DNA of 6,901 nt from contig DAEV01000039.1 of assembly GCA_002509495.1 (NCBI GenBank), positions 1 through 6,901 on the forward strand. Direction: 5' to 3'. Every line of letters begins with the position of its first letter. Position 1 is the first letter of the stretch. The DNA comes from Methanolinea sp. UBA473. GTDB lineage: Archaea > Halobacteriota > Methanomicrobia > Methanomicrobiales > Methanospirillaceae. The notes below the pieces were generated by a model that saw only the letters and a list, made by a program, of their open reading frames with translations, was not told the DNA's origin and did not search any database. This document shows positions 5,037 to 6,901 of this stretch, in pieces. The translations under genes were made by a program, and so were the position numbers.

Positions 5037-6218
5037 CTAGAAGTCCGTCATCACCCGGAACTGGTCGATCTCTTCCTTGTTGAGCTGCTCCAGGAAGAGG
5101 TCTGCCGCTGTGTGGATGTCCTTGCTCGCGGTGATGGCCCGGCCGACCACGATGATGTCCGCCCCCGACGACAGCGCCTTCCTGACCCCGTCGACGCGGA
5201 TCCCTCCGGCGGTGGCCACCAGGAGTTTCCCTCCCGCCGCCTTGCGGAGGGCCGGGATGTCTCCCCAGGCATGGGCGGAGCTCTCGGCGTCGATGGCCCG
5301 GTGGAGTTCCACGATGTCTGGCTTGGCTTTCAGGGCCTTGATAACCTTCACAGGGTCTGGCACATTGAGCATGTCCACGATCGAGTAGATGCCGGTCTTC
5401 CGTGCTTCGGTGATCGCCTTCTCGAGCGTAGCCTGCGGGGCAAGGCCCGAGATCACGACGGCATCGGCGGAGGCGTCGGCTGCCATCCGGGCTTCCAGGT
5501 TGCCGGTGTCCAGGATTTTTAGGTCCGCGATGATGAACGCGTCCGGCCGGAGTTTCCGGATCTCCGGGATGATGTTCAACCCGAACTTCTTGATCAGGGG
5601 GGTCCCCGCCTCGATGATCAGGTGATCGTTCTGCGGGAGCTCGGTGAGCACCTTCCGGATCTTCTCCATCTCGACGAGGTCCATGGCGACCTGGAGGTAG
5701 GGGGGATCCCAGAGACGCTGGACCTTGAAGCCCATGACCGCATGGGCAGCCCTGTCCTTCTCGAAGAGAAGCGTTTTCCTGTCGGGGAAGCCCTCGAATG
5801 CCCTTGCAATCGCAAGTTTCGTCGCCCCGTAGTTGTACCGGTAGATCTTATTGTAGTCCTTTGCCTCGGCATTCAGGTATGCGCTGGCCAGGATGACCAC
5901 GGAATCGAGATCCTTATCCGCAAAAACCCCTTCCTCGACCGAGTCCGCGACCGCCTTGGCCACCGCTGCCTGCACGGGCCCGAACATTTCCCGGACCTGT
6001 GCATCCTTCTTGAGGGTCACCTTGGGGATGACCAGGGTGGCCGGCTTTGTCAGGAGGTTCGGGCGGATCACTGCAAGGAGCGGGGTGTGCCCTGCAGAGA
6101 GCTGCGAGAGTGCATTGGCAAAAGCGGTTCCCACGGGGCCCTGCTTGTCGCCCAGGATCACGTCCAGGTGCGCCAGTTCCGGCCCGTCTCCTACGAGTGC
6201 TTCTCCTATGAGATACAT
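5037..6218 (-). CDS. fae-hps: Bifunctional formaldehyde-activating enzyme / 3-hexulose-6-phosphate synthase
   Basis: The protein has 393 residues and is cytosolic. The Fae domain (about 1-161) condenses formaldehyde with tetrahydromethanopterin to methylene-H4MPT. It has MYLIGEALVG, the catalytic His17 in ELAHLD, HTPLLAVIRPN (44-54) and YRYNYGATKLAI (126-137). The Hps domain (about 162-393) is a TIM barrel of the OMP-decarboxylase superfamily with EAGTPLIKKFG (203-213), the DxKxxD motif ADLKILD (231-237), ELHRAID (304-310) and the phosphate-binding region ATAGGIR / VVGRAIT (335-363). It interconverts ribulose 5-phosphate plus formaldehyde with hexulose 6-phosphate. In methanogens the direction is taken to be ribose-phosphate synthesis, with Fae trapping the released formaldehyde; the partner isomerase Phi is not in this window. 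The start at 6218 matches the family and has GGGGAA just upstream. ATGs at 6311 and 6293 lie upstream of the box A; one at 6230 is possible but less likely. The C-terminus FRVMTDF is canonical. Both active sites look intact. Confidence 0.97.
   Translation of the reverse strand: MYLIGEALVGDGPELAHLDVILGDKQGPVGTAFANALSQLSAGHTPLLAVIRPNLLTKPATLVIPKVTLKKDAQVREMFGPVQAAVAKAVADSVEEGVFADKDLDSVVILASAYLNAEAKDYNKIYRYNYGATKLAIARAFEGFPDRKTLLFEKDRAAHAVMGFKVQRLWDPPYLQVAMDLVEMEKIRKVLTELPQNDHLIIEAGTPLIKKFGLNIIPEIRKLRPDAFIIADLKILDTGNLEARMAADASADAVVISGLAPQATLEKAITEARKTGIYSIVDMLNVPDPVKVIKALKAKPDIVELHRAIDAESSAHAWGDIPALRKAAGGKLLVATAGGIRVDGVRKALSSGADIIVVGRAITASKDIHTAADLFLEQLNKEEIDQFRVMTDF
5041..5063 (-). repeat. 3' end of fae-hps, right copy of the direct repeat
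   Basis: This is the segment encoding QFRVMTDF at the end of fae-hps. It matches 3970-3992 at 21 of 23 positions, with 16 consecutive identical bases. The two copies lie 1,071 bases apart in the same orientation and bracket the doc gene and both small reading frames. Confidence 0.5.
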
Positions 6219-6255
6219 GAAATTCCCCATCTGGTATGAATAGTTGGTGGCGACA

Positions 6256-6265
6256 GTATATAAAA
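6256..6265 (-). promoter_or_regulatory. Box A promoter of fae-hps
   Basis: On the minus strand this reads TTTTATATAC, an almost ideal archaeal TATA box. Transcription should start near 6234, leaving a leader of about 16 bases that contains GATGGGGAA before the ATG at 6218. It rules out translation starts further upstream. Confidence 0.75.
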
Positions 6266-6320
6266 TGCCAGCGGGAACGAATGGAATCGTCATAAAGCGG
6301 AAAGGAAGCACCGTAAAGGA

Positions 6321-6329
6321 AGATTTATC
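6321..6329 (+). promoter_or_regulatory. Box A promoter of the membrane-protein gene
   Basis: AGATTTATC, preceded by the A/G-rich CCGTAAAGGA, is TATA-like. It predicts transcription start near 6352, that is, a leaderless or nearly leaderless mRNA beginning at the ATG at 6355. It faces away from the fae-hps promoter. Confidence 0.4.
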
Positions 6330-6354
6330 GAAGTCCTGGAATTATAAGGTGAAT

Positions 6355-6858
6355 ATGAATAGATCCCTGATCGCTGCAGGACGCACCAGGATATTCTCGA
6401 TCCTCGAACCCGGAATCTTCGCGGGCTGCCTTATCCCGGCAGTGCTCCTCCTTGCCGATCCCATCGCGGGGGCGACCGGGCGTATGAGAGCGGAAATATT
6501 TCCTGCTCTCCTGTTCACGCTTGTCCCCCTCATCCTGTTCCTTGCGGGCGGCATCTCTGCCCGCCTCTCGAGGGCGAGCTGCCCGGAGCGGGGACAGTTG
6601 GAAAGAGCCTACCTGTCAGGAGTGCTTGGCGGAGTCATTGCCGTCGCCCTCTTCGCATTCCAGGCAGGAATGACCCAGTACCATCCGCTCCTGGCAGAAG
6701 GGCTGGTGCCGCGTCTCGGGTTTGCATTCGGGATGCTGATCCTGTACCTCACCCAGCCGGTGTTCCTTGCTCTTATCTGCCTCCTCTCGCTCTTTTCCCT
6801 GGCCGGAGGCTCCCTGGCCGTTCATCTGGGGGAAAAAGGGAAATCCGGGAACCGCTGA
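6355..6858 (+). CDS. Multi-spanning membrane protein of unknown function
   Basis: The 167-residue protein is dominated by hydrophobic segments. Likely membrane spans are at about residues 16-34, 47-68 and 86-105, plus a long hydrophobic stretch at 121-158 that can hold two spans, giving four or five in total. The loop at about 69-85 is polar and basic (SARLSRASCPERG), and the C-terminus EKGKSGNR is basic, suggesting the cytosolic side. No catalytic or transport motif is recognised. The ATG at 6355 is chosen because AAGGTGAAT precedes it, a box A lies at leaderless distance, and the hydrophobic pattern begins soon after. The GTG at 6349 is an alternative. An in-frame ATG at 6244 lies across the divergent fae-hps promoter and would add 37 polar residues. 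The gene is divergent from fae-hps, with 136 bases between the starts; a functional link to formaldehyde metabolism is not shown. Confidence 0.75.
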   Translation: MNRSLIAAGRTRIFSILEPGIFAGCLIPAVLLLADPIAGATGRMRAEIFPALLFTLVPLILFLAGGISARLSRASCPERGQLERAYLSGVLGGVIAVALFAFQAGMTQYHPLLAEGLVPRLGFAFGMLILYLTQPVFLALICLLSLFSLAGGSLAVHLGEKGKSGNR

Positions 6859-6901
6859 GAAGAGCGAAGAGCTGGAAAAATGTGGGGTCGGTGAGATTTG
6901 A

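Noticed and set aside
4995..6239. Several plus-strand open frames opposite fae-hps
   Set aside because: They are shadows of a well-conserved bifunctional enzyme gene with strongly biased codon use.
6219..6311. Upstream starts of fae-hps (6311, 6293)
   Set aside because: The box A lies inside that extension, and homologs begin at MYLIGEAL or its equivalent.
1..6901. tRNA, rRNA, CRISPR arrays, insertion sequences, integrase
   Set aside because: No cloverleaf-like motif, regular spacer-repeat series, transposase or recombinase motif was seen on either strand.

Overview
The window looks like chromosomal DNA of a methanogenic archaeon, most likely of the Methanomicrobia and plausibly Methanomicrobiales; this is inferred without any database search. 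The strongest support is a fused formaldehyde-activating enzyme/hexulose-6-phosphate synthase (Fae-Hps), an architecture typical of methanogens and related archaea. Other support comes from archaeal box A promoters (TTATATAC, TTTTATATAC), genes with very short or no leaders, and a first gene that resembles a family best known from haloarchaea. The coding parts are GC-rich with GC-rich third codon positions; the stretch at about 3986-5030 is visibly AT-richer.

Layout from left to right. (1) Plus strand: a two-helix-turn-helix, CMI4-like putative regulator (99-707), followed by a hairpin terminator. (2) Plus strand: a UPF0173 metallo-beta-lactamase-fold hydrolase (897-1550) with its own promoter and Shine-Dalgarno site. 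(3) Plus strand: a secreted protein of unknown function (1746-2531), with a promoter, a leader hairpin and a terminator. (4) Plus strand: a class I SAM-dependent methyltransferase (2711-3357) broken by one missing base near 2975. (5) Minus strand, convergent with it: a small cupin protein (3386-3787).

(6) An AT-richer islet at about 3990-5036 carries a Doc-type (Fic-fold) toxin gene (4069-4440) with no recognisable antitoxin. It also holds two small reading frames not previously described as far as I can tell: 44 codons on the minus strand (4426-4560), overlapping the 3' end of doc, and 47 codons on the plus strand (4839-4982), followed at once by a strong terminator. The islet is bounded by a direct repeat (3970-3992 and 5041-5063, 21 of 23 bases identical). 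The second copy is the last codons of fae-hps; the first is a detached copy encoding the same FRVMTDF tail.

(7) Minus strand: fae-hps (5037-6218). It is divergent from (8), a multi-spanning membrane protein of unknown function (6355-6858, plus strand).

The genes are mostly separate transcription units with their own promoters, not one operon. Fae-Hps is the only clear metabolic enzyme: it makes ribulose 5-phosphate from hexulose phosphate and captures the released formaldehyde on tetrahydromethanopterin. No rRNA, tRNA, CRISPR array, insertion sequence or integrase is visible. The most interesting part is the doc islet with its flanking fae-hps tail repeat and small ORFs, which may be a relic of a small inserted element.
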